Shown: positions 37,611 to 46,038 of the stretch, piece by piece | Numbering within the stretch: position 1 is the stretch's first letter | Layout of the letters: every line of letters starts with the position of its first letter | Source: CAUZIR01 sp034421295 | GTDB taxonomy: Bacteria > Chloroflexota > Dehalococcoidia > Lucifugimonadales > UBA2962 | Length of the DNA stretch: 64,000 nucleotides | NCBI GenBank assembly: GCA_034421295.1 | Contig: DAOUKM010000008.1 | Span: forward strand, 62,001 to 126,000 | Reading direction: 5' to 3' | Position numbers and translations under genes: made by a program | Notes under the pieces: generated by a model | Told to the model about the DNA's origin: nothing | Seen by the model: the letters and a program-made list of their open reading frames with translations, nothing else | Database searches by the model: none

Positions 37611-38653
37611 CAGCGCTGCGCCATCTGCGGCATGCTCAGCATCATCTGCTCGATCGCCAGGGAAGCGCCCACGTTCATGTCCAGGCGTCTTGCGGCCTGA
37701 ATCGATGCCTCCAGCCCGGCGATCGCTCCCCCGGTGCCCACAGCCGCAGCGGAGCTGCGAATGGAACCGGCCCGCGAGACGTGGCCCACGAACTCATCCA
37801 GTCCCTTGCAGGCCAGCAGAACGTCCCTCCACCAGTGCCTCCAGTGGACCATCTCGTTCCTGGCGGCCTCGCGGTCCTTGGCAAAGAGCCGGGCGAGAGA
37901 GGCCGCGTACTCGAATCTTCCCTCCAGGTCGGCCGCTACGGCGGCCTCGATCCGGTCCAGGCTCTCCTCCAGCCGGGCACCGAACGCCTCGTCGGTCGCC
38001 ATCCTAAGGGCCAGACCGGGCCGTCCTCCCGAGGTCCGGGCAATCTGCAGGGCACGCTCCGTTGGCAGACCGAGCCTGCGGACCAGTTCCTCGGAGAGCA
38101 GGGGCCACGAAACCGGGCGCAGGCCCACCAGGCGGCAACGAGAGACGATGGTAGGCAGCATAGCCTCCTCTCCAGAGGCCACGAGCACGATGGACACCTG
38201 GTCGGGAGGCTCCTCCAGGGTCTTGAGGAGGGCGTTTGAGGCCTCCTCGGTGAGCCGATCAGCCTGTTCGAAGACGAAGACCCTGCACCTTCCTTCGAAC
38301 GGCTGAAGGGCCGCCTCGCGAGACACCGCCCTTACCTGCTCGATCGTGGTCATGGTCCTGGGCCTGCCATCCTCGTGGAGCGATCCCCGGGAATCGACGG
38401 GCACGATCGTCACGTCCGCGTGCACTCCCCGACGAATGCGGGCGCACTGCTCGCACGTCCCCGTCGGGTCGTCATCACTGCAGTTCAGCAGCTGGGCTAT
38501 CACCATGGCCAGCTTCATCCTGCCTACGTGGGCCGGCCCCGTTATCAGATAGGCGTGCGACGGCATGCCTTTCTCGAAGGCCCTGTGCAGCGAGGAGAGC
38601 GCCCGCTGGTGGCCGATCACATCGTCGGAGGAACCCGCACCCCGGCAGATCAT
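37610..38653 (-). CDS. holB: DNA polymerase III delta' subunit
   Basis: The 347-residue clamp-loader protein has VIGHQRALSSLHRAF, a modified P-loop (ITGPAHVGRMKLA, without the normal GKT, as in delta'), a zinc site of four cysteines (C-x8-C-x2-C arrangement near residues 58-70), EQADRLTEEASNALLKTLEEPP and SRCRLV. The start overlaps the lysA stop as ATGA. It belongs to an operon lysA-holB-PSP1. Confidence 0.9.
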   Translation of the reverse strand: MICRGAGSSDDVIGHQRALSSLHRAFEKGMPSHAYLITGPAHVGRMKLAMVIAQLLNCSDDDPTGTCEQCARIRRGVHADVTIVPVDSRGSLHEDGRPRTMTTIEQVRAVSREAALQPFEGRCRVFVFEQADRLTEEASNALLKTLEEPPDQVSIVLVASGEEAMLPTIVSRCRLVGLRPVSWPLLSEELVRRLGLPTERALQIARTSGGRPGLALRMATDEAFGARLEESLDRIEAAVAADLEGRFEYAASLARLFAKDREAARNEMVHWRHWWRDVLLACKGLDEFVGHVSRAGSIRSSAAAVGTGGAIAGLEASIQAARRLDMNVGASLAIEQMMLSMPQMAQR

Positions 38654-39981
38654 TGCTGACCGCAGTCTCCATCGAGCTCGACCGCCATCAGATCCTCGTA
38701 GGTCTCGCGACGCCTCACCAGTCTCGCCCTCCCGTTTTCGACCATCACGACGGCGGGCCGGGGGTTGAGGTTGTAGTTGCCCGCCATTGAAATCCCGTAG
38801 GCGCCCGAGACCGGAACGAGGAGCAGATCGCCGGCCCGGGGCGATGGAAGCTCTACCTGATCGAGCAATATGTCGCCGGTTTCGCAGTACTTGCCCACCA
38901 CCCGCACGCTCTCCCGGTGACCGTCCGCCGCCCGGTTGGCCAGCAGCGCCTCATACCTTGCCCCGTACAAGGCCGGCCTGATGTTGTCTCCCATTCCGCC
39001 GTCGACCGACACGAACTTGCGTAGACCGGGCACATCCTTGACTCCGCCGACCGTGTAAAGCGCCACGCCAGCGCGCGCGACGATCGACCTGCCCGGCTCG
39101 ATCAGGAGGCGGGGCTCGGGCAGGCCCAGCCCGTTACAGCGCTCTTTAACCGTCCGCGCAATTACGTCCGCATACGCGGAGACGGGCGGCGGAAGCCGGT
39201 CCCTCAGGTAACCGACGGCAAACCCTCCGCCCGGGCTAAGATCCCGGATCTGCAGGCCCTCATCACAGAGCGGCGCCAGGAAGGTCAGCAGGGCATCAAG
39301 CCCCACGGAGTAGGGCTCGAGTTCGAATATCGGAGAGCCCAGGTGGATGTGTGCCCCGGTCAGATCGAGGTTGCCTGCGGAAAGGGCGCGCCGAACGGCC
39401 TCTGCGGCGTCGCCGGTCTCGATGGGAAATCCGAACTTGGTGTCAAGGATGCCCGTCGTCGTCTTCGCGTGCGTGTGAGCGTCTACACCCGGAGACACCC
39501 GGAGCATGACGGGCTGCACTACCCCGCGGCTCGCGGCCTGGCGCTCAACCAGCTCCAGCTCGTGGAAGCTGTCGACCACGATCCTCCCGACGCCGTAGTC
39601 CAGCGCCTCGGAGATCTCGGCTTCGCTCTTGTTGTTGCCGTGGAAGAATACGTCCTCCGGCGGGAAGTCGACGGCCCTTGCGACGGCCAGCTCACCCCCC
39701 GATACCACATCGATTCCAAGGCCTTCATCGGCCACCAGGCGGGCCATCGCCGGGCCGAGATACGCCTTGGAGGCATAGAGCACCCGGGTGTCGGGGTAGC
39801 GCGATCCAAATTCGCGGACGAACTCCCGGCACATGGACCTGATCGTGTGAACGTCGTAGGCGTAAAGGGGCGTGCCAAACTCTGCCGCAAGGTCGGTTAC
39901 ATCGCAGCCTCCAATGCGCACATGGCCGTCGGGGCCGACCTCGGTCCCCATTGGCAGGATTTCGTTAAGGGGTTCGTTCAT
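38650..39981 (-). CDS. lysA: diaminopimelate decarboxylase
   Basis: The 443-residue fold III PLP enzyme makes lysine from meso-diaminopimelate. The PLP lysine is K72 (LYASKAYLGP). HGNNKSEAEI, GAHIHLGSPIFE, SPGGGFAVGY, EPGRSIVA and CETGDILLDQ are all present. It is the first gene of its operon. Together with lysC it places lysine synthesis in this organism, although the intermediate genes are outside the window. Confidence 0.95.
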   Translation of the reverse strand: MNEPLNEILPMGTEVGPDGHVRIGGCDVTDLAAEFGTPLYAYDVHTIRSMCREFVREFGSRYPDTRVLYASKAYLGPAMARLVADEGLGIDVVSGGELAVARAVDFPPEDVFFHGNNKSEAEISEALDYGVGRIVVDSFHELELVERQAASRGVVQPVMLRVSPGVDAHTHAKTTTGILDTKFGFPIETGDAAEAVRRALSAGNLDLTGAHIHLGSPIFELEPYSVGLDALLTFLAPLCDEGLQIRDLSPGGGFAVGYLRDRLPPPVSAYADVIARTVKERCNGLGLPEPRLLIEPGRSIVARAGVALYTVGGVKDVPGLRKFVSVDGGMGDNIRPALYGARYEALLANRAADGHRESVRVVGKYCETGDILLDQVELPSPRAGDLLLVPVSGAYGISMAGNYNLNPRPAVVMVENGRARLVRRRETYEDLMAVELDGDCGQQ

Positions 39982-40082
39982 GGACGTTCCAATCTAACAG
40001 AGTGTCGATGCGCTGCCCGCTGGCGCCACCGGCCTGGCCGGCACGGACCGTACCAAATGGCGGCGCACAGCCGCGCGGACGG

Positions 40083-40547
40083 CTACCGGAGGCCGCTAAC
40101 GGCCTGGTCGATCTGGGCCAGCTCCAGCCAGTTGCCGTCGGGGTCCTGGGCGTAGGTAAGGATCTTGCCGGGTTCAGTCAGCGCCGGGTCGTTATGCCGG
40201 GTCCCTCCGTACTCTACAAGCCTGCGGAGAATGGCCTCCACGTCATCTACGAGCAGGGCGAGGTGGGCCGAACCTATGACGTGACGCTCGGATATCTGGC
40301 GGGCGGCGGTTCTCGGCTCGACATATTCCAATAGTTCCAGGATCGCGTCGGGTCCCACCTCAAGGAGCGCCCCCTTCACATCCACCCTGTCGTACGCGAG
40401 CACCTGCGCCGACGAGGCCGAGCCGGTGCGGAAGCGGCGGATGAGCGTCAGCCCCAGCCCTTCCTGATAGAAGCGCACGGACCTATCGAGATCCGCGACC
40501 ACGAATCCGCTGTGCCAGTAGCCGGTGACGGAGCCTTTCTCGGACAT
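40083..40547 (-). CDS. VOC family (glyoxalase/dioxygenase-like) protein
   Basis: The 154-residue vicinal-oxygen-chelate protein has two beta-alpha-beta3 modules. The first begins WHSGFVVADLDRSVRFYQEGLGL and the second HLALLVDDVEA. Probable metal ligands are the histidines that open each module and glutamates in LLELLEY and GNWLELAQ. The substrate is unknown. It is on the same strand as lysA, 101 bases upstream. Confidence 0.82.
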   Translation of the reverse strand: MSEKGSVTGYWHSGFVVADLDRSVRFYQEGLGLTLIRRFRTGSASSAQVLAYDRVDVKGALLEVGPDAILELLEYVEPRTAARQISERHVIGSAHLALLVDDVEAILRRLVEYGGTRHNDPALTEPGKILTYAQDPDGNWLELAQIDQAVSGLR

Positions 40548-40916
40548 CTAGTCGACGGGCCGGACGATATATCACGACGCGGTGGTGTCGCAACACGCGT
40601 CCCGCCGGCAGCATCAGGGTCGCGGCGGCCGGCGGCCCGCCCACGGCCGCAGCGATCTGTCGGCAGGCGACACCAGCTCCGCCTCCAGACGTCGGCAGTG
40701 GGCCCCTTTTTGCCGCGATCCGTCATCGAGGATGCGCGGCGAGCGGTCGGAGTGCGTGACCGGTCACCTGCGGGCGGCGCGGCGTGACCGACTCGTATAT
40801 CCTCACTGTGAGATGCGGCCGGGTGGGGTCCGTCTGGCTATTCCCTCCTTAACGGAGGAGCCGGACTCGGTGGCCCCTCCCGGATCATCGACCCGTCAGG
40901 AGATACCGTCGACCCT
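40548..40916. other. 369-base spacer
   Basis: This is the divergent spacer between the VOC gene and the alcohol dehydrogenase. Only short shadow frames are present. AGGAG at 40899-40903 is the likely ribosome site for the dehydrogenase. No RNA or clear promoter was found. Confidence 0.5.
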
Positions 40917-41903
40917 TTGAGCGAAAAGATGCTGGCCGCCCGTGCGCACGGAGTCCGCGATATACGGTGCGAGGAGATCGACGCCCCGGTCCCGGAGCCG
41001 GGCAAGGTGCTTGTGGAAACCCGACTGGCCTCCATCTGCGGAAGCGACCTCCACGTGGTGTACATGGGCTACACGGGCTATGCATCCGACTTCCCGCTGC
41101 CTCACGGCCATCCGGGCCACGAGGGGCTGGGAGAGGTGATAGAGGGCGGCGGCACAGGGTTTGAACCGGGTGAAAGGGTGCTGACGGTACCCAACATCTC
41201 GATCGCCAAGACATTTGCCGGCTACCAGTCGCTCGACCCCCGCTACCTGGCCCGCCTGCCAGAGGGAATACCGGAGTCCCATCTGCTGATGGCCCAGCAG
41301 CTGGCGACGGTGGTGTTTTCCTGCGAGAGGCTGCCGGACGTAGAGGGAGCGACCGTCGCGGTCATAGGTCAGGGTTCCGCCGGCCTGTTCCACAACTTCA
41401 TGCTCCGTCGATTGGGCGCAGAGCGCATCATCGCCATAGAACCTGTCAAGGCCAGGCGCGACCTATCGCTGTCGTTCGGGGGCGACGTCACCGTTGATGT
41501 GACGGCAGACAGGGCGACTGAGGCCGTGCTCGATCTTACCTCCGGCCTGGGCGCAGACCTTGTCGTTGAGGCCGTGGGGAGCGCCGATACGCTGAACCAG
41601 GCTATGTCGATGGCCAAGACCTGGGGTCGGGTTCAGGCCTTTGGCCTGCCTCCAGGCATGGGCCCTGTGCCGTTTGACTGGGACGTGTTCTTTCGCCGCC
41701 GGCTCACCCTCAATTCCACCTTCGGTTCCCAGGATGAGCCGGGGCTGCCCGCAGTGCACAGGGCGCTGGAGTACATCGCCAGCGGAGAGATCGACATGGA
41801 CCCTATAGTGACCCATAGCCTGCCCATATCGCAGGTAGGCGAGGCATTCGAGCTGGCCCACTCGCGGGAGGAGGGAGTGATCAAGGTTTCCCTGACGCTC
41901 TAG
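40917..41903 (+). CDS. zinc-type alcohol dehydrogenase, lacking structural zinc loop
   Basis: The 328-residue MDR protein has catalytic zinc ligands in ICGSDLH (Cys 40) and GHPGHEGLGEV, and the NAD(P) motif VIGQGSAGLF. The usual four-cysteine structural zinc loop is absent: after GERVLTVP the chain goes straight to the substrate domain. It resembles sorbitol/threonine dehydrogenase-like enzymes with a short catalytic domain. The TTG start is 13 bases after AGGAG, and ATG at 40929 is an alternative. The substrate is unknown. Confidence 0.85.
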   Translation: MSEKMLAARAHGVRDIRCEEIDAPVPEPGKVLVETRLASICGSDLHVVYMGYTGYASDFPLPHGHPGHEGLGEVIEGGGTGFEPGERVLTVPNISIAKTFAGYQSLDPRYLARLPEGIPESHLLMAQQLATVVFSCERLPDVEGATVAVIGQGSAGLFHNFMLRRLGAERIIAIEPVKARRDLSLSFGGDVTVDVTADRATEAVLDLTSGLGADLVVEAVGSADTLNQAMSMAKTWGRVQAFGLPPGMGPVPFDWDVFFRRRLTLNSTFGSQDEPGLPAVHRALEYIASGEIDMDPIVTHSLPISQVGEAFELAHSREEGVIKVSLTL

Positions 41904-41928
41904 CGTCCCGGGAAAACCGGCGCCACCT

Positions 41929-42387
41929 TCAGTCCTGGGGTCGACCGAAGTCCTCGTAGTACTTGCGGTGCCAGTCCGAACCGGACCAGGACAGGATCTG
42001 TTTCGGGGCGATACTGACCAGCACCCTGGGGATGGCCCTCGTCTTTTCGTAGTAGGCCTGGCCCGCCTCCTGGCCTATGTAGCGAACCGCCAGAGGCTTC
42101 CACTCACCGATCCAGTTCCTGTCCACTATAGAGGCCGTGCCCTTGACCAGCACGCGCGTGTAGGGGGCATCAACGGTATCGATGCAGGCACCCACCCTGG
42201 AGTCGGCCTCGATGTGCTTTATCCACTCGTTCTGGCGCCGCGCGGCGACATGGAACCTTTCGGACTCCCACCAGAACCAGACCGGTACCACGTAGGGATG
42301 GCCGTCCGGGGCCAGGGTGGAGAGCTTCATTATGTTGGGTCCGATCGTGAAGAATTCCTCCATCTGCGACCGAGTAAGTGGGGGCAT
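41929..42387 (-). CDS. pyridoxamine 5'-phosphate oxidase-like split-barrel protein
   Basis: The 152-residue protein has a FMN- or F420-binding split beta-barrel. KLSTLAPDGHPYVVPVWFWWE is the usual cofactor-strand pair, followed by VGACIDTVDAPYTRVLVKGTASIV. Family members reduce or oxidise small substrates or bind F420 or heme. The exact role is unknown. A strong GGAGGAG precedes the ATG. It is divergent from the amidase. Confidence 0.82.
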   Translation of the reverse strand: MPPLTRSQMEEFFTIGPNIMKLSTLAPDGHPYVVPVWFWWESERFHVAARRQNEWIKHIEADSRVGACIDTVDAPYTRVLVKGTASIVDRNWIGEWKPLAVRYIGQEAGQAYYEKTRAIPRVLVSIAPKQILSWSGSDWHRKYYEDFGRPQD

Positions 42388-42489
42388 TTAACTCCTCCTG
42401 GCGTGCATGTATAGTCATTGCCGCCCGAATTCTACACGCGCACGGAGGTGAACCCCCCTGCATGGGACACCTCACCCGCGCACCCTTCG

Positions 42490-43869
42490 ATGCCCAGACA
42501 ATTCGAACATGAAATGACCGCCTCCCAGGCCGCGGCCGCCATGCGGGCCGGCGACATATCGGCAGTGGAGATGCTCGAGGCGCTGCTGGCCAGGTCGGAG
42601 CGGCTTGAGCCGCATCTGGGTGTCTGGGCCACGCTCGATGTCGAGTACGCACTCGATCAGGCACGCTCAAGGGATCGGGCCTTCGCCGCCGCCGGTCCTA
42701 CGGGGCCGCTGCACGGCGTGCCCGTGGGCATCAAGGACATCTACGATACGGCCGGACTCCGCACGGCACATGGCAGCCGGATCTTCTCCGACAACGTGCC
42801 CGCCAGCGACGCGACCTCGGTGGCGCTGCTCAAGGAGGCCGGTGCGGTGATCATGGGCAAGACCGTGACGACCGAGTTCGCCTGCGGAGACCCCCCTGCC
42901 ACCCTCAATCCCTGGCTGTCCGACCGCACTCCGGGTGGCTCAAGCACCGGGTCGGCCGTCGGTGTTGCCGCTCGGATCTTCCCGCTGGCGATGGGCTCTC
43001 AGACGGCCGGATCGGTGCTCAGGCCCGCCGCCTACAACGGCGTGGTCGGGTTCAAGCCGACGATGGGCAGGATCAGCCGCCGGGGCGTAATGCCCGTATC
43101 ATGGTCCGTAGATACCCTCGGAACCTTCACCCGCACGGTCGGCGACGCCGCGATGGCGCTATCCGTCCTTTCGCGCCACGATCCGGAGGATCCGTTTTCA
43201 CGGAGACCTGCGGGACGGAACGCCGGGGCCGAACAGGTCACACCGGCCGGCCGGCCCAGGATAGGCCTTCTGCGCACATTCTTTCTTGATCGCTGCGAAG
43301 ATACGGTGGTTCGCCACGTCGAGGGCGTGGCGGCCAGGCTGGAGGCGGAAGGCGCCCGGGTCGAAGAGCTCAGACCGGACCTGGACATGGACGCCCTCCA
43401 GGCGGCACATCGCACGGTGATGAACGTTAACGCCGCGGCGGTACATGAGCGTCTGTTCGCCCGGCGCCCGGAGGACTACTCCCCGGACGTGCGCAGGACC
43501 GTCGAGATAGGCCTGCTCACCCCGTCCACCACCTACATCCAGGCCGAGAGGATCCGTCGTGCCTTCAGGAGGAAGCTGATGGCCGCAATCGGACCCTACG
43601 ACGCGGTGCTGACGGGGACCACCAGGGAGGCTGGCGCGCCCGTGCCGCGCACGACGGGCGATCCCCGCTGGCAGGCACCGTTCACGACCGCCGGGCTGCC
43701 GGCGATCAGCCTGCCCTCAGGCCTGAGTCCGGACGGCCTGCCCATGGGTGTGCAGATGATTGCGGGGGAAATGCTCGACGAGAGTCTTTTGAGCACCGCC
43801 GAATGGGTTGAGAACGTGATCGGATTTCGCGAAGTTCCACCCCTGGATGGCTCGAGGGACTCCACATAG
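42490..43869 (+). CDS. amidase signature family protein
   Basis: The protein has about 460 residues and the amidase signature Ser-cisSer-Lys triad: lysine in GIKDIYD, serines in TPGGSSTGSAVGVA, and the oxyanion segment GSQTAGSVLRPAAYNG. It hydrolyses amides of unknown identity and is not GatA, given its context and loops. The start is uncertain among TTG 42418, ATG 42490 and ATG 42514. A short out-of-frame reading frame with a GGAGGTG site ends 1 base before 42514. Confidence 0.87.
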   Translation: MPRQFEHEMTASQAAAAMRAGDISAVEMLEALLARSERLEPHLGVWATLDVEYALDQARSRDRAFAAAGPTGPLHGVPVGIKDIYDTAGLRTAHGSRIFSDNVPASDATSVALLKEAGAVIMGKTVTTEFACGDPPATLNPWLSDRTPGGSSTGSAVGVAARIFPLAMGSQTAGSVLRPAAYNGVVGFKPTMGRISRRGVMPVSWSVDTLGTFTRTVGDAAMALSVLSRHDPEDPFSRRPAGRNAGAEQVTPAGRPRIGLLRTFFLDRCEDTVVRHVEGVAARLEAEGARVEELRPDLDMDALQAAHRTVMNVNAAAVHERLFARRPEDYSPDVRRTVEIGLLTPSTTYIQAERIRRAFRRKLMAAIGPYDAVLTGTTREAGAPVPRTTGDPRWQAPFTTAGLPAISLPSGLSPDGLPMGVQMIAGEMLDESLLSTAEWVENVIGFREVPPLDGSRDST

Positions 43870-43948
43870 GCGGTGCGGCGACCCTGAACGGCACCCGCGC
43901 CCGCAGGCCGGTTGCGGGCCATGGACGCGCCTTGTGGGGCGGAGCCCA

Positions 43949-43957
43949 TGCTATAAT
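43949..43957 (+). promoter_or_regulatory. extended -10 (TGCTATAAT) for tig-clpP-clpX
   Basis: TGCTATAAT lies 65 bases before the tig start in the 153-base spacer after the amidase gene. No -35 at proper distance is evident. Confidence 0.6.
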
Positions 43958-44022
43958 TTACCTGTTTTCGATCGCCCGAACCCAGCCGGCGCGGGCGCGT
44001 CCGACACGCCATGGAGCCCTGA

Positions 44023-45348
44023 TTGAAGGTCACACAGCAAGATGAGGCCGCGCGTCAAACGGTCCTCGAGATCGAGCTCGACGATAACGATCTAGAACCC
44101 TACCTGAACCACGCATACCGCAGGGTCGTTCAGCGGGCCAACGTCCCCGGTTTCCGAAAGGGCAAGGCGCCTCGCCGCATAATCGAAAGGTACTTCGGCC
44201 GCGAATACCTGATCAACGAGGTCATCGAATACATGGTCTCGGATGTAACCTCCAGGGCCATACAGGAATCGGAACTGGACGCCGGAGGCCTGCCACGCAT
44301 CGACCTGAAGGGGCTGGCCCCCGTGAAGTTCTCGGCCACGGTTCCGCTGTCGCCATCCGTAGAGCTCAACGAGTACGCCGAGATCAGGGTCGAGCGTCAG
44401 GTGACGGAGGTGACCGACGAACAGGTGGACGAGACCCTGGAGCGGATGCGGCAGAGTCAGGCCACCTGGGAGCCGGTGGACAGGGCCACCAGGTCCGGTG
44501 ACATGATCACGGCCGACATTGAGGCGAAGGTGGAGGGGAGCACCCTGATCGACCAGGAAGGCGGCGTCCTCGTCCTCAGCGATGGGCAGGAGAGCGCCCT
44601 CCCGGGCCTGTCTGAACAGTTGCTCGAGGCGGTCAAGGGCGAGCCCAGGACCTTCAGCCTGAAGCTGCCGGACGACTACCGAAACAATGAGGGCGATGCG
44701 ACGCTGGCGGGCAAAGAGGCCCGCTTTGCCGTCACTGTCAGGGAGATCAAGGAGCGGACCGTACCGGAGCTCGACGACGAGTTCGCCAAGGGCGTGGGGC
44801 AGGGCTTTGACGATCTGGCGGCACTGCGCACCTCGGCACTGGAGGACCTTGCCGCAGAGGCCGAACGGGCCGACACCGCGGCTTTTCGGGACGCGGCGGT
44901 CACCGCCCTGGTGGAGTCGGCAGACCTGACGATCCCCGACCTTCTGGTAGACCAGGAGGTCGACCTCATCTTCGACGACCGCCGGCTGGCGCTGCAGCGA
45001 ATGAATGTCGAGATGGACGACTACCTGCGCTATACGGGCAAGAGCGCCGAAGAGTTCAGGACCGAGGCGAGGGCGACATCTATCGAGAGGCTGGAGAGGA
45101 GCTACGCGCTGCGGGCTCTGGCGGAGGCCGAGGGCATCGAGGTGAACGACGAGGAGCTGGCGGCGCGCCTGGAATCGGTGAGGGCTTCTGTTCCAGCCGA
45201 GCGCCAGGGTGAAGTCGACCTTGACTCCGAGGAGACTGTCGCGGCGGTCCGGAGTAACCTGAAACTAGAGAAGATAATAGACCGCTTGGTTGAAATAGTC
45301 GGCGGTGTGGACCCCGCCGAGGCGAAAGGTGAGGAAAATGACGGCTGA
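44023..45348 (+). CDS. tig: trigger factor
   Basis: This is the 441-residue ribosome-associated chaperone. The N-terminal ribosome-docking signature is NVPGFRKGKAPRRII (residues about 43-57). An FKBP-type prolyl isomerase domain lies around 155-245 and a helical C-terminal chaperone domain follows. TTG at 44023 has GGAG six bases upstream, and the ATG at 44011 is in frame but followed at once by TGA. Its end overlaps clpP by 11 bases. Confidence 0.95.
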   Translation: MKVTQQDEAARQTVLEIELDDNDLEPYLNHAYRRVVQRANVPGFRKGKAPRRIIERYFGREYLINEVIEYMVSDVTSRAIQESELDAGGLPRIDLKGLAPVKFSATVPLSPSVELNEYAEIRVERQVTEVTDEQVDETLERMRQSQATWEPVDRATRSGDMITADIEAKVEGSTLIDQEGGVLVLSDGQESALPGLSEQLLEAVKGEPRTFSLKLPDDYRNNEGDATLAGKEARFAVTVREIKERTVPELDDEFAKGVGQGFDDLAALRTSALEDLAAEAERADTAAFRDAAVTALVESADLTIPDLLVDQEVDLIFDDRRLALQRMNVEMDDYLRYTGKSAEEFRTEARATSIERLERSYALRALAEAEGIEVNDEELAARLESVRASVPAERQGEVDLDSEETVAAVRSNLKLEKIIDRLVEIVGGVDPAEAKGEENDG

Positions 45349-45976
45349 AGTTATCTCCCCACGGGGCCTGATACCGATGGTCATCGAGACGGGCTCTCGG
45401 GGAGAGCGCGCCTTTGATATCTATTCCCTGCTGCTCAAGGAGCGGATCATATTCCTTGGGACGCCGATCAACGATCAGGTGTCCAACACCATAATGGCGC
45501 AGCTGCTGTACCTGGACAGGGAGGATCCGGAGCGGGACATCAGCCTGTACATCAACTCTCCCGGCGGTGTCATCCATGCGGGACTCGCGATCTACGACAC
45601 CATGAACCTGATAAGGCCCGATGTCTCGACCATCTGCGTCGGCCTGGCGGCCAGTATGGCAACCGTCCTGCTGGCGGCCGGTACGGCCGGCAAGCGCTAC
45701 GCGCTTCCCAATTCCACGATACATATGCACCAGCCGATCTCGGGAGCCCAGGGGCAGGCCTCTGACATAGATATCGCCGCCAGGGAGATCCTGCGCCTTC
45801 AGGACAAGATGCGAACGATCATCTCCAGCCACTCCGGACAGCCCTATGACAAGGTCGCAAGGGATACGGACAGGGACTACTACCTGACCTCGGAGCAGGC
45901 CCAGCAATACGGACTCATAGACGAGGTGCTCGCCTCCGCGGAAACCGAGCCGCTGGAAAAGAAAAGGTCGGCCTAG
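45338..45976 (+). CDS. clpP: ATP-dependent Clp protease proteolytic subunit
   Basis: ClpP has 212 residues with the complete catalytic triad S106 (GLAASMATVLL), H131 (HMHQP) and D180 (DTDRDYYL). YINSPGG and the dimerisation handle region are normal. ATG 45338, with GAGG upstream, is chosen over an upstream frame start at 45305. It is co-transcribed with tig and clpX, the classic arrangement. Confidence 0.96.
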   Translation: MTAEVISPRGLIPMVIETGSRGERAFDIYSLLLKERIIFLGTPINDQVSNTIMAQLLYLDREDPERDISLYINSPGGVIHAGLAIYDTMNLIRPDVSTICVGLAASMATVLLAAGTAGKRYALPNSTIHMHQPISGAQGQASDIDIAAREILRLQDKMRTIISSHSGQPYDKVARDTDRDYYLTSEQAQQYGLIDEVLASAETEPLEKKRSA

Positions 45977-46038
45977 AAGGTCCTTCCAATGACTCTGACT
46001 GACACCGAAGTTGTTGTAAGCTAACGGGTCTGAGGAAT

